From Gnetum montanum (Eukaryota; Streptophyta; Gnetopsida; Gnetales; Gnetaceae), in assembly GCA_015680685.1 (NCBI GenBank), contig MNCI01029516.1, positions 156,382 through 220,381 on the forward strand: 64,000 nucleotides of DNA, given 5' to 3'. Of this stretch, positions 44,552 to 57,610 are shown piece after piece; position 1 is the stretch's first letter; every line of letters starts with the position of its first letter. The position numbers and the translations under genes were made by a program. The notes under the pieces were generated by a model. That model made no database searches. It had not been told where the DNA came from and worked only from the letters and a program-made list of their open reading frames with translations.

Positions 44552-46146
44552 ATGACTTCCACAACCACCGTTCCTAACACCTTCAACGTTGAAGTTCCCA
44601 TCACGGTTCAATGCATCACTGGTGCCAAACAACTGCTTAACTCGATGCTGGAAACATGTCGATCCCTCAGAATCCAAAATTGGGGACCTAAGGACTTGGC
44701 CTAGCAACATGAGTGCTATAACTTCCTCTGTGTAAAGGTTTAGACAAACCTATGTTTGGATGTGCATGAATTTGAAGAAAAACATAGCTTCGAGTTTGCT
44801 TATTGAGATAGGGAGTTTGTTCCCACTCCTGGTGCTTCCATACCTTTGACATAGAAAAATCAATGGCTTCTAGACCAGCTAATCCAGTTGGCTAGACTTA
44901 GGGAGTAGCAAGACACAACGTCTGACCATGATGAGACCTTCCAGGACAGACAAGAGGAACTCGATTCCCAATCCAACAAGGGAGGTCGGACCAACCCCAT
45001 CATGGTCCCTCCTACCCAGTCCTTCTGGGCCAACCTATTTTCTATCATCACTCCCTTTGTGAGCATGCCTACTCTCCTACAGCCTACAACTACACCTGCA
45101 ATGGGTAGCCATGTCACCTTCCTAGCATATCAATGCCCTTATTCCCCTGTTTCATTTGCAGCAACTATGCCTTCGAAAACTATTTATCAGTCCATTCATG
45201 TAGCGCATCGCACACCAATCACAGCTACCCTACCACATGTTCACATTGTACCTACTTTACAATCGTACGTAATTTTTGTTTCCATCCCTACATTCACGTC
45301 AGTCCCACCAACCATGATGGGCCCAGGCTCATCCACATGGTGGACCCCATTCACTTCTTCGCCTATTCCACAACCATTGCAGATGTCTCATTATGTTCGC
45401 CCTTAGACCTACCAAACCCTGCAAATGGTACAACCCAACATGGGGCTATGGTCTGTTCCACCGATGACACAAGCAGTCTATTCGGTAGCCCAACCCATGG
45501 TTGCTACTCCAAAAGCACCACCTACTAGATGGTGGATGGTGCAAGTAGCAACACTCGTGGGGGCTATCCCAATGGTACCTTTGATGGGTCATGCCGCCAC
45601 CCCTGCCATTCCATAGATGGGAGCTACCTCGAAAGTTCCCCAACCATCCATAATGTCACAGGGTTTGGATCAAGCATTCTAGCTTATCCAGACCCTTACC
45701 GAGGAAATAAAATGCCCCAAGGCCATTGGGTTTGACATGGTACAAGTCATGGACTTTTACCAGGACGACCCTATTAGCCCTACAATCCTTGCACTGATGT
45801 TACCCCCAGGGATGTCCCTCCCCCACTTCACAGAGTACAATGGGGAGGGAGATCCCAATGCACATCTTGTTACCTTTAGATCTAAATCACTTCTATTGCA
45901 ATAATGGCTACACACGATTATTCATGTCTTCACTATGTCCCTAGCTAAGAAAGCCTTGGATTGGTACCGTACACTACCATGCTCATCCATTTCAACTCTA
46001 GAGGAGCTTCTAACCCAGTTTGTGACATGCTTCAAGTATAACTTGAAGGCGGAAACCACACTGGATTAGTTGATGAGCGTGAAGCAGGATCCTCTAGAAC
46101 CAGTCCAAAAGTTCATCCAGCGTTGGAGCACAACCCTAAAAAAACA
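44552..46146 (+). pseudogene. Element E Gag (broken)
   Basis: Begins MTSTTTVPNTF (44552) like the F gag. The Pro/Thr-rich middle is open over 45002-45406. The capsid segment from 45735 reads VQVMDFYQDDPISPTI, LPPGMSLPHFTEYNGEGD, NAHLVTFR, KKALDWYRTLP, RFKYNLK-like (CFKYNLKAETTLD) and PVQKFIQRWS. At least eight in-frame stops. It ends abruptly at about 46146. Confidence 0.8.
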
Positions 46147-46733
46147 ATAATGACCCATGTTTGACATGCATAACTATGGTCATGTAACATCTCCTTTGTC
46201 TTGCTTCACCATCAAGTTTGTTGGATGTAACACATCTCATTTAGCAAGAACACCAAATTGAGTTTGGCCTTGGTAATGAAACCCAATGAAGGTTTAGCCC
46301 ATTAAAAAAAGAAAAAATGGAGAAGAAAATTATGAAGAAGATAAGAGGCCAATGAAGCCCAAAAGATAGATTAATGGCTCCATACATACAAAGGGAGGAG
46401 CCTAATGGCCAAAGAAACCTTGAAGTGAAGTCTTGGCTTCTTAAAAATATTATGGAGTGACCAATACTTCAAAGCATGAACACAAAGAATACATCAATTA
46501 GCCAACATGTCATTGCCATAATCATAACCATGATGTCAACATGTGGAACTCATTGCTAACCCCTATGACCACCCCCTTGTAACCCAGTATAGCCTTTATC
46601 CTATATCACCTCATCATAACCTCATCATAACCTTATCTCATCATCACAAGCATTTTTTGGCATGGTTTAATAACTATAGAATAAAGTGTGGAGAGAAAAA
46701 ATTAGTGATGGATCTACAGTGGTGTTTTGTATT

Positions 46734-46786
46734 CTTTGTTAATGTCTCTCAAGTCAATCCTCAAAACATCAACAAAGAGAAGCTAA
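46734..46786 (+). promoter_or_regulatory. Inverted repeat and polypurine tract before LTR family 2
   Basis: TTTGTTAATGT and ACATCAACAAA form the stem seen in the other elements; CAAAGAGAAGCTAA (46773-46786) touches the LTR start. Confidence 0.7.
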
Positions 46787-49700
46787 TGAAACACCACTAG
46801 GAAAATTCATGTTGTAACTGGTAATCATTACCATTAAAACTTGAAGCTGGATTTTAGTGTAAAATGTGAGGTTTGTAATTGATAGGTTTCAATCTTGCAT
46901 CCTTTAACTTTTTAGGGATAAAAATGCTTGATAAGTTGTTATAGCCTTACTTCACAAGTGGAAAACATTGTCATGTGTATATTTAGGCTTGGGAAGTTTG
47001 AAAATGTCTTGGGAGTTGCCAAATTTGGATATTTCATGGGTTTTATGTTAGTTAAGGAAAAAAATACACTAGAACCACCTATAGACAGCATAGCAATTGC
47101 TGGGCTTTAATTTTTATAGGAAGGAAAACATAATTCTCATGGGGGCTAATGTTTCTTTTCAAGGCCAACATAGTTTTCGTGAAGGCAACATATCTTTTAA
47201 GGCCAACTTACTTTTTATAGCACCCAATGTATTTTTGATGGCCCTTGCACATCAAATTTATCATAAATGGAAAAATACATTGGAATTGATGGCCTGCTAC
47301 ACCTAAAAATTACATCAATCTATCAATAATCATGGTAAAAATTTGCACTCCAAGTTAGCAACCATATGGCTCATAAAAACAAAATTTGAATATATTTAAG
47401 AGACTTTTTATCACTTCTAAGAATTTTTGTAATTTGACAATCAATTGAGCATTGGAGACTCTCAAAGTGATTACAGTGCAACAAAATGTCAAGCAACCAC
47501 TACACCATTTTTTAACCAACACAGTAGATATGAGCCCAAGAACTAGTAAGGAGTTTCATATACTAGAGCTTGGAAGCACCTGGATCATGCAACAACTTTC
47601 AAAACACAAACTACGGGTTTCACTAAACTTTAAGCATAATTTAGAAAACTTCTTGTGCACCTAGGCACACACTTGAATTTCATTTGAATTCTATTCCATC
47701 AACAATTTTTTGTTTCAATAAAATTTACAAAACATTTTTTCATGTAAGTTTATTTTGTGCATTTTCTCTAGTCTTGGGTTTGTAAATTTTTCAAATTTAT
47801 TTATATGTTTTTACATTTTTTAAGTCCTTAGGTGATCGACCAAACCATCTAGGATTCCTTGGATCCTTTTCTCGAAGGTTCTTGGTATTTGAGGTTAAAC
47901 TATTTCACCTAGAATTTTTTGATTTTCCAACACTGAATTTTTCAAACATTACAAACTCTACTTCCAATTTTTACATTGAATCCCTAAAACGGATAAATGA
48001 CATTGAATTAATATTGTTATGGGTTAGGAATAACTTATTTTTCAAACATTCCTCTATTTGGTTAATCAAGTATGCCATTTAGTAATGTTTGGCATCTAAA
48101 CATGTTGATTTAAAAATTAAATGTGTATTAAACACTCAATCATATCTTTTCAATGATTGGATTTTAAATATCAATGGTAATAGTATGTGACTTCTCTAAA
48201 ACCTTAACCATTCTTTTTTTACCATGACTTGAAGTTCTAGGATTTCGAAAGTTATATCTTCTAACCTCCATTCAAATATTTGTACTAACTAAAAGTTAGC
48301 ATCTTTATAAAAGATCATGCAACCATCCATGTTATAATTTCTGAAATATGATAATCTATATGGCCCAAAAGAAGAACTTAAAAATATTTTTTACTTATAA
48401 ATACCTTCATATCATAAGTTTTTCAAATTGGGTTGGAATTAATAAAGGAATTTTCACGGAAAGACTTTTTATAGACATAAGACAGTAGCATTTAAATCTT
48501 TTAATTCTGCTAAGATGCATGGGTATTGATATTCATGCTACTTTAAGGTCCATGGTATGTTGTCTTTCACTAGCTAGTAATCTTACAAAGTACATTGTAT
48601 GTTACAACTTTCATTCCTATTCGTGGATTTTCTCCTGGGTTATTTCTCCTCATGGGTATCATAGATCTCTTTGGAACAAGATTATGATTATCCATGATGT
48701 TATTACTACATGATTTGGTTATAGGATGAATGGATTTACATATTCATGATCATTTTCATTCACCAACTAATGCTTCAACTAAGTTTGGATCAATAACAAC
48801 TAGCTACATTACCTAGACTCTTAAAGATCTTTCTACCTCCCTTTAGACATTGACCCCAAAAATGTAATTAATGATACACTAGGTTTTAGTGATCTAAGAC
48901 TAACTATCTACATATGCTAAACATCTAATTGTAAGGCCCAAGATGATCCAAAATGTTAGATCTTTTAGTCCTAAAAAATAAATTATCAGGAATAGTTAGT
49001 CATCTAAATTATGATGTTTTAAGGCATGGTTTAAGATATCATCTAATTTTGGGATCCTAAGATGATGAATCTGACCTCACCATTGAGTTCAAAAGACTAA
49101 AAATTGTTAAAAATGACAATTTATATGTCAAAAGGAACATCTTATGTTCAAAGTATGATAAAATGAATCTTTAAGGATCTTGAGATACGATGTTAGAGTG
49201 AGAAGAAAAAAAACTAATTTTTGAAGCTTTGTGAAATAATTTTAACTTCACAATTGCATCTAAAAGGTCAAACTTTGTAGAAAATAACTATTCATTCATT
49301 AAAAAAACTTCTAGAATCAGAAGTTTTGATTTTTCGAAGTCTAGCACTTTAGGCATAGAAAACGAGACTTCCCAAGAGGTCACATATTACAATACTACTC
49401 TAGGAGTAGGTGCTTAATTACAAAATTTTTATCTTTATTTCTATCAATCTATCAAAGTCTTTTTTGAATTTTTTTTTACATTCATATATTTAAATTTTAT
49501 GCCTTGATTTTAATATTTTTTTTTTCAAATTTCTATTAATAGATGGAAAAAATTACATTTTCATGAAGTGACAAAAATGTTTTCATCACTAGAGGAACTA
49601 CGAGTTCATGGTACCATTGATAGTTTCCATTGGATATTGGAGGAGGTTAGTTTTTTTTATATCAATAGTATCCATGGTCATCGTGGACTATTGAAAACAT

Positions 49701-50220
49701 TGGTGATTTTTATAGCATAGGCTAAGGTAAGTGCAACAATGATGGAGGCATAGGAAATAGAAAAAATGACATGCATAATGATGGGGAAACTAGCATGAAA
49801 CATGGAGGATTATGCTAGCATATAGGATGCAAACTATAGGATAGGGTAGGATTTCATTTGGTGGTGGAAGCTATGAATGAGCAACGTTTGACCATAGTGG
49901 TAGAATGGGAGAATGAAAAAAGGGCATAGTGGCAACTTGACATGATGACAAGCAGTAGGTGGACAATGTTGTAGTAAACAAGTAGTGGTAAGCAACAAGA
50001 GTAAAAGGTTGCAGAGCAAGATGGGTTAGGTGACAATGGTAACAAGCCATTATACGGCTTGCATGGTTCCTCGATTGCACAGTCATAAACAAGCTTGCGT
50101 GTTCCAATGTAGGGTTGTGTAGCATCATGTAGGGCCTCATGGATCCTTAAAATTATTTTTTAAAAAAATAAAATTTATTTTCTTAATTTATATAAAAAAT
50201 ATATAGGTATGTATATATAT
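46787..50220 (+). repeat. LTR of a second family and AT-rich, gene-free sequence
   Basis: Starts TGAAACACCACTAGGAAAAT after a polypurine tract. The related sequence at 62570 starts TGAAACACCTCAAGGAAAAT. Shared inner segments: TATATTTAGGCTTGGG near 46980 and TATATTTGGGCTTGGG near 63575. The right end could not be fixed; a TATAAATACC at 48396 may be its promoter. From about 48500 to 50220 I see no frame, domain or repeat that I can name. Confidence 0.55.
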
Positions 50221-50235
50221 ATGTAACAAACATGA

Positions 50236-50330
50236 CATTGGGCTGAAGTTGCTAGTGGATGAAGGTTTTGGAGTTAGGTTTGATAATTACAGGATCTTGG
50301 TTTTGATTCCATGCTAAAAAAATTTTATGC
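50236..50330 (+). repeat. Possible tRNA-derived SINE-like segment
   Basis: TTGCTAGTGGATGAAGG (50249-50265) resembles an RNA polymerase III A box, and GGTTTTGATTCC (50299-50310) a B box (consensus GGTTCGANTCC), about 45 bp apart. They are followed by a short A run. No flanking duplication was found. Confidence 0.3.
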
Positions 50331-51362
50331 TAAGTTTTCTTAAAATATTAATATTAATTAATTAATTATTTTTATACGCAGAACAATAAACTTAAAATAG
50401 AGTTATATCCAAAATTGTAAGTCCCATCAGGATGAAATTTATATTGGCAGAATTATCTCGATAAGTACTTTGTGTTAAGCATGGTATTAGGATCTAAAAA
50501 CTAAGTTGGATTTTAAGAATTTAAAATGATAAAAATAGTTTATTTTAGCAAAATGACATTACTAGGCTAACATATGGGTAACATGATGACTTCAAGATGA
50601 CTTGAATTTGATTATAAATGATATACTAATCCTTGGACAAGAATATAACACATATACCTTTATAATTTTGTAAATATGATGTAACCATATACTCTCGTCT
50701 CTACCCTAGTGAGATACTAAGGAGAAGGTTAAGATGACATCATCCACCAAGTATTGGTTTTCTTATGGGTCTTATGATAATAACCCTTATTATTTGAGTA
50801 GAAATAAGACAATATTATGGTTAGGTTCACATCCTTAAACTAACCAATGTATAGGACTTAGGTAGAAAATGAGTAATGCTAAGTTATAGGGGTAAGGTAT
50901 TTAGGGATAGCAAGTTCTAAAAAACACAAGAATGACTTAGGTCATGGTTAATACTCTTTTAGAAGGAACTTAAAATGACCTTTATTAATTAATATTATAA
51001 CAATATTACAAGATGGATAAGGGTTACTTGGATTCATGTATCTTTGTCATACCAACATATCTTGTAGTAAATGTATGTTATTGAGGCATAATCGAATCTC
51101 CTGATCACTCCTTGAAAGAACCTTATTGGTTGATGGAGTCTATCTTGAACATTATACACATTTGTGATTCTCTTGTAGATGTGTGGTCTTAACTCAATTA
51201 TTATTAAAAATTAATGAAAGAATATCTCCTAGCTTACATGGATCATTTCATGTGTAAGGTACATCTAGTGGCGATCCATAACTCTTCTTGGATCATGACT
51301 TCATGGTTCATCATTAGATTATAGTTGGTCCTTGATTCTAACTGACCCTTGGGCTATGGCTT
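50331..51362. other. AT-rich sequence without recognisable genes
   Basis: No open frame, repeat array or domain is seen on either strand. It may be internal sequence of the element whose primer site lies at 51363-51376. Confidence 0.4.
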
Positions 51363-52089
51363 GCTTTGATATCAAATGTAACATCTCATTCTTAAATGTC
51401 ATGGAAAATGTCAAATATACATTATGTTAGACATTATGTATAAGAAGATAATGTGGATATGTCAAATATAAGTAACATTCAACATTATGTATAAGGAAAT
51501 TAACAAGTAAAATGTAGAAGGAAAAAAGAATGCTTTATTATTGTGGTTTAATGTATCTGGGTCATGCTCTATGGATTCCTTGGAGTATCTTCCTTCAACA
51601 TCTATCCCTTAGTGGCTATCTAGCACTACCATCATAGTTAGGTCTACAACCAGCTAGAAGGAATGTCCATTCCTCTTCTTGTTCCACTTCACTTAGCACC
51701 TATTACTCATCTTTATTAGCTCCACCACTCCATGTTGATACAACCTTTAATGCCTAGATATAAATAGCTCAAGTAAAATCGCCAATGGTTATCTCAAGAG
51801 ACATTCTTCTTATTACAACACGTTCTTTTGGATCTTAATTATAACCTTTCCTTTCAAGTATTATTATAGTAATAAAAACATTAGTTATGAAGAGACATCA
51901 TCTTTGTTATGTAGCACTACCATTTAGGACTGGGAATATGACATAAAATTTATTTTATCTCCTACTTAGACTCTTCATGCCTTAAGATCATATAACAACT
52001 ATGATAATGCTTAAGATACTCTTGAAATTTCTTAGTTATCATCAAGTCAAGCTTAATCTATCTCTTACTAGTTTGGATAACATATCTTC
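51363..52089 (-). repeat. Chromovirus-type LTR end with primer-site-like sequence
   Basis: Minus strand GATGTTACA then TTTGATATCAAAGC (51376-51363), close to the initiator-Met tRNA site TGGTATCAGAGC that follows chromovirus LTRs ending GTTACA. Read on the plus strand, the LTR edge is TGTAACATCTC at 51377. A plus-strand TATAAATAG is at 51759. The outer end of the LTR was not found, and its direction is uncertain. Confidence 0.45.
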
Positions 52090-52500
52090 TACTTATGAAA
52101 ATAAGTATTTAAGTCTTGATATTAAAATCTAAACATCCATTATACTTATCCAACTAGTTTTCCCCAATAATTACATCATATTGTCTATGTCCCATTACAA
52201 TTAGATCATTATACCATCCATTACCTTGTATCATCACCTCTATTAAAGATAACATCTTTGAAACTACCACACTAGTAGAATGAACTATTTAAACCACTAG
52301 GTTAGGGTACATTGGTGAAGGCTCAAGCTATAAATGGATTATAACTTTAATATCCATAAAATGATGAGTAGCACTATGATCAAATAGGATTAAGAAAGAA
52401 GATCTATCAATGTCACCTATATTGTCTATGATAGTATTGGGTTGTTCATCTAAAGGTTGATTTTTCAAAGCATAGACACTGCTGCTACACCTTGAATCAT
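52090..52500 (-). pseudogene. Element G protease (chromovirus-like relic)
   Basis: On the minus strand near 52350-52400 the active-site segment reads FLILFDHSATHHFM, against the usual LxDSGATHSF of chromovirus proteases (Ser-Gly replaced by His-Ser). It is followed by DIKV and, further down, by a VIMGHRQYDVIIG segment typical of this protease. Several stops. Confidence 0.65.
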
Positions 52501-53310
52501 TGTTATGAGTTTCTTATTTTATAAGTTTCTTGCTCCAATTGTCTAGTTCTTATCTACTTTGTTAGAGCACTTCTAACTCTTATGTCTAGGCTTACCACAA
52601 GTACAAAACCTCATATACTCATTTCTAAGATGTATAACCTTACCACAAGTAAAGCATGTAAGAGGAAAACTAAGAGTTCTATAGCTACTACTACCCCCTG
52701 AAGTTCTAGCCTAATTAGAGTTGCTAACTTTGGTCATAACTTGAGGTCTCATCTTAAGCTAATCTAGTTTCTTCTTCTTGCTCAATCCTATGCCTCTTTC
52801 TATGGCCAACACCTTAGTATGAGTTGCCTCATACTTGGTCAAATTATGAAGAACCAAATGAATAAAAATAAGCTTAATTAGTCCATCAATGAAGCAACTA
52901 GTTATATTTTCTTCATTGTCCTGCAAGTGAGGGTCCAATTATACTAATTTAAGAAACTTTATATCATACTTAGAAATAATGTAATCTCCATGCTCTAGGA
53001 TGGATAGCTTATTGATCATGACCCTTTTGAACTCCTTGAACATGTATCTTCCTTTAAGATCTCTAACAAATTTAGTCCACTACAACTCTCTATATGATCA
53101 TCCTCTAATAGCCCTAATTATCTATGATCAATGATTAACTACATCCTTAAGTTGATAGACAACCAAATGAGTTTGTTATACTAAAGCATAACCCATGAGT
53201 TAGAAGCTTATTCCACCTCATATAACCACTTCAAATTTTTTATTGGATCCTTAACACAATGAAATGATGGGGTTTTAGCCTCTTAAATTACTCTATAAGC
53301 ACTTGCTCAG
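52501..53310 (-). pseudogene. Element G Gag with double zinc knuckle (relic)
   Basis: Minus-strand fragments in order: TPSFHCVKDPIKNLKWLYEV (53280-53225), EFKRVMINKLSILEHGDYI near 53000, DPHLQDNEENITSCFIDGL near 52900, IERGIGLSKKKKLD near 52770, and two zinc-knuckle-like motifs CFTCGKVIHLRNEY and CTCGKPRHKS with Lys-Cys (52680-52575). This is the pattern of Ty3/gypsy Gag of the chromovirus branch, unlike the Tat-type Gag of elements A-F. Many stops. Confidence 0.72.
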
Positions 53311-53667
53311 TGGGCCTCCTACCATTTGCATTAAAATAATTAAGTTGTTAATGTTTATCATTTCTAGCATTAGACTAATTCTAGCTACTCAAATAAATGA
53401 ACATCTCTCTCATCACATTATTTTCCCAATTTGGGATCTCAAGAATCCTTCTTGATGGTATCATATACCAAAAATCTAAGAATACTTATCAAATCTTCAA
53501 CTTTGATACCCACTAGTAACACCTTGCTAATGAGGTATAGGCTATTAAGGAATTACTTAAATAAAAATATAAAGTGTGGAAAATAAAAAATTGCATAATC
53601 AAAACTTGAATGAATACAAAGAAAATTAAATACATAAAGTAGTAGACATCCATAAAATTATAAGTGC
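53311..53667 (-). other. Upstream sequence of element G interrupted by element F
   Basis: AT-rich sequence probably belonging to the N-terminal and leader part of G. It ends in AGTGC, the left copy of the element F duplication. Confidence 0.4.
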
Positions 53668-55019
53668 TGAAACACCACAAAATTTTGGGTCTTGGCATCG
53701 TGATTGCAAATATGGCTAAGTGTCAAAACGGTGGAACTTTGCCCATATTTTTCCAAGTGTTGAGTGTAGTTAGCTCCAACTACCAGATTTGCAAAATTTT
53801 TCTAAGTGTTATAATGCTAGCACTTTTTGTAGATTCACATGTCACACTGTCACACTACATAGCATAGCACCCTGTCACATTGCATAGCATAAGGCCATGT
53901 CTATTGTAGCGTAGCACCCTGTCACGTTGTGTAGCGTAGCACCATGTCTACTATAGCATAGCACCCTATCACGTTGCGTAGCGTAGCACCATGTCTACTG
54001 CAACATAGCACCCTATCACGCTATGTAGCATTTCACCATGTCTACTACAACATAGCACCATGTCTACTATAGTGTAGCACCCTATCATGCTACATAGCAT
54101 AGCACCTTGTGTACTACAATGTAGCACCCTATCACACTGCGTACCATAGCACCATGTCTACTGTAGCATAGCACGCTATCGAGTGTTATAGCCAGCATCC
54201 CATATCCTGCACGTAACATGGGATGAGTGTGGTCCCACCCACCACACTACCACATGGCACCTGATCTACATTTTGGGCTAACCCTAGCCCTATAAATACC
54301 CCTGCATCCTCTTTTGAAAAAGGGAGGAGAAGGAGGAGGTTTGACATTCATTTCTCACCAATAAGGAAGTTGGCACTTCCATTTGACATCTTGGCACTTA
54401 GATCCATGGGAAAAAGAGACCTAAAGAATACTACATCAGCAGAGAGGCACAACTACATCACACGGTACATTGCATCCCCATTGTAGCCCTATAGAACATC
54501 ACATGGTACACCATGAATATCAACCTAGCAAGTACAGTCCAGCATAGTGAGCACCAGACTTCATAGCCTGACATAATTGAGGCTGTGACTATGCTCCCAC
54601 TATGCCTATTGTACACTTTGTATCCCTTTGTGAATCAACTACGCTCCCTCTTTTGGGGCAATGTACTACTGTTCTCAAACTATGTTGCATTTCTCAAGCA
54701 TTTCTCTTTGGCATTTAGTATAACACTTGTATTTTCTCACTTTTTTCATACATGTTTGCATGTTCATGTCACTGTTCTTAGGCTAGGACACCTTGCTACA
54801 CTCTAGCTTTGCTAGACCCGATGCCTACATGTAACATAGTATAAACTCTTCTTGCACATGGTCTTTTTAACACCATGTAAGTCCCTCTTTGATCAACAAG
54901 ACTGTTTAGGGCACCCCATTTCAGTTTTCTCCAGCATGACCCTCGCACGGATCCAAGGTTAGGCTATACACCCAATAACCTATCAGTGTTCCAGCCACAA
55001 ACGTTTTCAAATGTCATTG
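53668..55019 (+). repeat. 5' LTR of element F
   Basis: Starts TGAAACACCACAAAATTT. U3 holds a tandem repeat of about 47 bp (53840-54190) built from TAGCACCCTGTCACG, TAGCGTAGC and ACCATGTCTACTATAG. TATAAATACC promoter at 54291. The end near 55019 is inferred from the primer-site-like sequence that follows. Confidence 0.82.
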
Positions 55020-55026
55020 TTTTTTG

Positions 55027-55042
55027 TGCTAGAAGGAGGATC
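55027..55042 (+). promoter_or_regulatory. Primer-site-like sequence of element F
   Basis: GTGCTAGAAGGAGG, clearly the same site as TGGCGCTAGAAGGAGG in B, with decay at the first bases. Confidence 0.65.
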
Positions 55043-55807
55043 TGAACCTCCATGTCTCTTCCGTGTTTCATGAGTAATCCTGCATGTTGTTTGTACCCCA
55101 TCATTGGTAGCATGTGAGCATAGACATGACATCCCTATGGTTGTCTACACACCGAGTGGTGCAGATTGGTTGCCACGATGGTTCCTTTAGAACCCTGTAG
55201 GATAAAAGCCCTGAACTATCTACTGTGTTATAGTGCCTATCTACTGCGTTATGTTGTCTGCGTCCTATGTAGCATAGTGACCTTGTCAGTGTAGTGTTAT
55301 GCTACCTATCTACTGTGTTACATTGCTTACCTACTGCATTATGCTGCCTTCATCCTATGTAGTGTAGCGACCTTGTCAGTGTAGCGGTTCCTAAACTATC
55401 TATTGTATTACACTACCTATCTACTATGTTACACTACCTGCGTCTTGTGTAGCGTAGTGACCCTATCAGTGTAGCGATTCCTAAATTGTCTATTGTGTTA
55501 CACTACCTATCTACTACATTATGCTATCTGCGTTTTGTGCAGTGTAATGGCCCTAGTGAGCATACCAAGCTCCATCGTAGCGAGAGTACTAAGCTCTAGC
55601 GTAGTGAGTATAGCACTAGAGTTGGCCATTTTTCACAGTTTTCATACTTAGCATTTTTTTCGCATTTTCATACTTAGCATTTTTTCTATATTTTTACACT
55701 TAACCATTTTCATATATTTTTCTACTACTGATAGACTTAGTCATTTTTCTGCAGTTTTCAGAGTTAGCCATTTTCTACAAACTGCAACTCTCACAACTCA
55801 ATCTATG
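55043..55807 (+). repeat. Leader of element F with tandem repeats
   Basis: Four diverged copies of a unit of roughly 110 bp (55215-55620) with CTATCTACTGCGTTATG, CTGCGTCCTATGTAGC and GTGACCTTGTCAGTG. Then a run with GCATTTTTCGCATTTTCATAC-like short repeats (55640-55790). Confidence 0.72.
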
Positions 55808-57610
55808 AATATGAATCCAAGTCAACCTTCCACATCGATGTCTAACACATTTGATACTGCAATCCAACCAAAGTGTGCTACATTAATCCATGAACAATAA
55901 AATTTTATTTGTGCCAAAATTCAAGTAGGACTACTAGTGGATTACCTTGATTTGGAAGCAAAATAGCGGAACAGATGGGAATACAACCCCTCCTTGTTTG
56001 ACATAATCCCACTCACGGAGTCCTACCACTAGTTGTTGTTCCAACTCATCCATGCAAACAAGAATGATGCAAGGACAACCTATGAGAAAGCCTCATAGAA
56101 GCAAGAATATGAGTTTGAGGCCTACTTTGAGTGTGAGAGCCCCCTCTACACCATCTTCCAATGACCACTCCCTAGTACATCCCCTCCTTAGTTTAGTCCA
56201 CCCATCCTCTCCAAGATGGTGACCATGCCAATTCAACCTTCATTGCAAGAAACTAATACATTTTCCCAACACTATGCTCATGTAGGGGCCACCTCCTAGC
56301 CCCAAAAAACTCAAGAATCCTACATCCCACTTGTCTCATTGGCATCTGTGGTTTCCATCCAACCCACTTGTGTATGGCCCACCTCGATCATCATGTTCAT
56401 TCCTTAGCCAACACATCAACTACAACTATCTGCTATGATATTAAACTAGCAACAACCATCTACTATGACATCAAACTGGCAATGATCGTCTGCTATGATG
56501 TTAAATTGGCAATGCTCGTCCGCTACAACGTTAAACTGGCAAACTCCACAACCAACAATTCGACCCTATGCTATGCAACCAACACAAGCTTAGCCAATGT
56601 AACTAGTTGGCACATCCCCAAGATTGGATTAGGCATTCCAGCTAATCCAAAGCTTCACAAAGGAGATCAACCAACTCAAGGCTACCTCCTCTGACACCAT
56701 CAAGGTGGTAGACTTCTACCGAGATGATCCCATAAGTCCTACCATACCACCTCTGACTCTTCTAATTAGGTTCTAGCTATGATAATTCACCAAGTAAAAT
56801 GGTAAAGGGGATCCTAATGCACACTTGTTCACATTTTGATTTGAGTACCTACTCTTTCAAGCGTGGCCACATGCCATCATGCACATGTTTCCCATGTCAC
56901 TCATGGACAAGGCCTTAGACTGGTATTGCGTACTACCCAAGGTCTCAATCTCCTCTTTGGAGGATCTCATAAGCAAGTTTGTAACATGCTTCAAGTACAA
57001 CCTAAAGCCTGAAGCAACCCTCAACCAGTTAATGCAAGTTAAGCAAGGGCCTCTAGATCTTGTGCTAAAATTCCTCTAATGTTGGAATGTTGCATTGAGT
57101 GAAATGCATGAACCCTTAGCAGAGACACATCTACTAGCCATCTTCAAAGGTGTAGTAAATGACTTCATTAAGTCCAAACTATATTATCTAGCCCTGAAGT
57201 CTCTTAGCCAAGCCTTTGCCCAAAAAAAAGGCATAGAGCAAGCAAGAAAAGCTAGCAATGACCCAACCTATGTGGCCTATAGAAACCAACATGCTTACAA
57301 GAAAAACACAACAATGGCAATAATGGCCGTGAGCACAAAAGTAACCAACTGAGGCCCAACAGCAAAGTAGCCTAATGCCCTAGTTGATAAAAATGCCAAC
57401 TCTAGTGCCAACTCATCTACATTAACAAGGCCACCCCAAGGCCCAACTTTCAATGTAAGGACTACTCAAAGTATACACCACTACCAATGAAACCCTCTAA
57501 ACTGTTGGAGAAAATCTTGAAAGTTGGGAAAATCCAATACAAACACGTATTAGAGATTGCTCGTCAAAANGGTTGTCTGTACTATGACCAGACAACTAGT
57601 GTTAATGATA
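55808..57610 (+). pseudogene. Element F Gag (broken)
   Basis: Starts MNMNPSQPSTSM (55808). Capsid segment: VVDFYRDDPISPTI near 56710, MSLMDKALDWY and SLEDLISKFVTCFKYNLKPE (56890-57020), AETHLLAIFKGVVNDFIKSK near 57120. The N-terminal region contains at 56420-56545 three in-frame copies of the 30-bp TATGACNTTAAACTGGC repeat that is non-coding elsewhere. About twenty stops. N bases at 57570 and 57663. Confidence 0.82.

Larger units (their letters stand above)
44149..46786 (+). mobile_element. Element E: gag fragment fused to a 3' non-coding end
   Basis: Primer-site-like sequence at 44149-44165, leader, a broken gag to about 46146, then an abrupt change to sequence resembling the pre-polypurine region of F (compare 46180-46330 with 60450-60620), then inverted repeat and polypurine tract (46734-46786). 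All of protease to integrase is missing. It shares its left LTR with D. Confidence 0.7.

Noticed and set aside
54585-54806. A conserved 73-codon frame, repeated at 61754-62047
   Set aside because: It is conserved only because both copies are the two LTRs of element F; the hydrophobic frame has no start context or domain.
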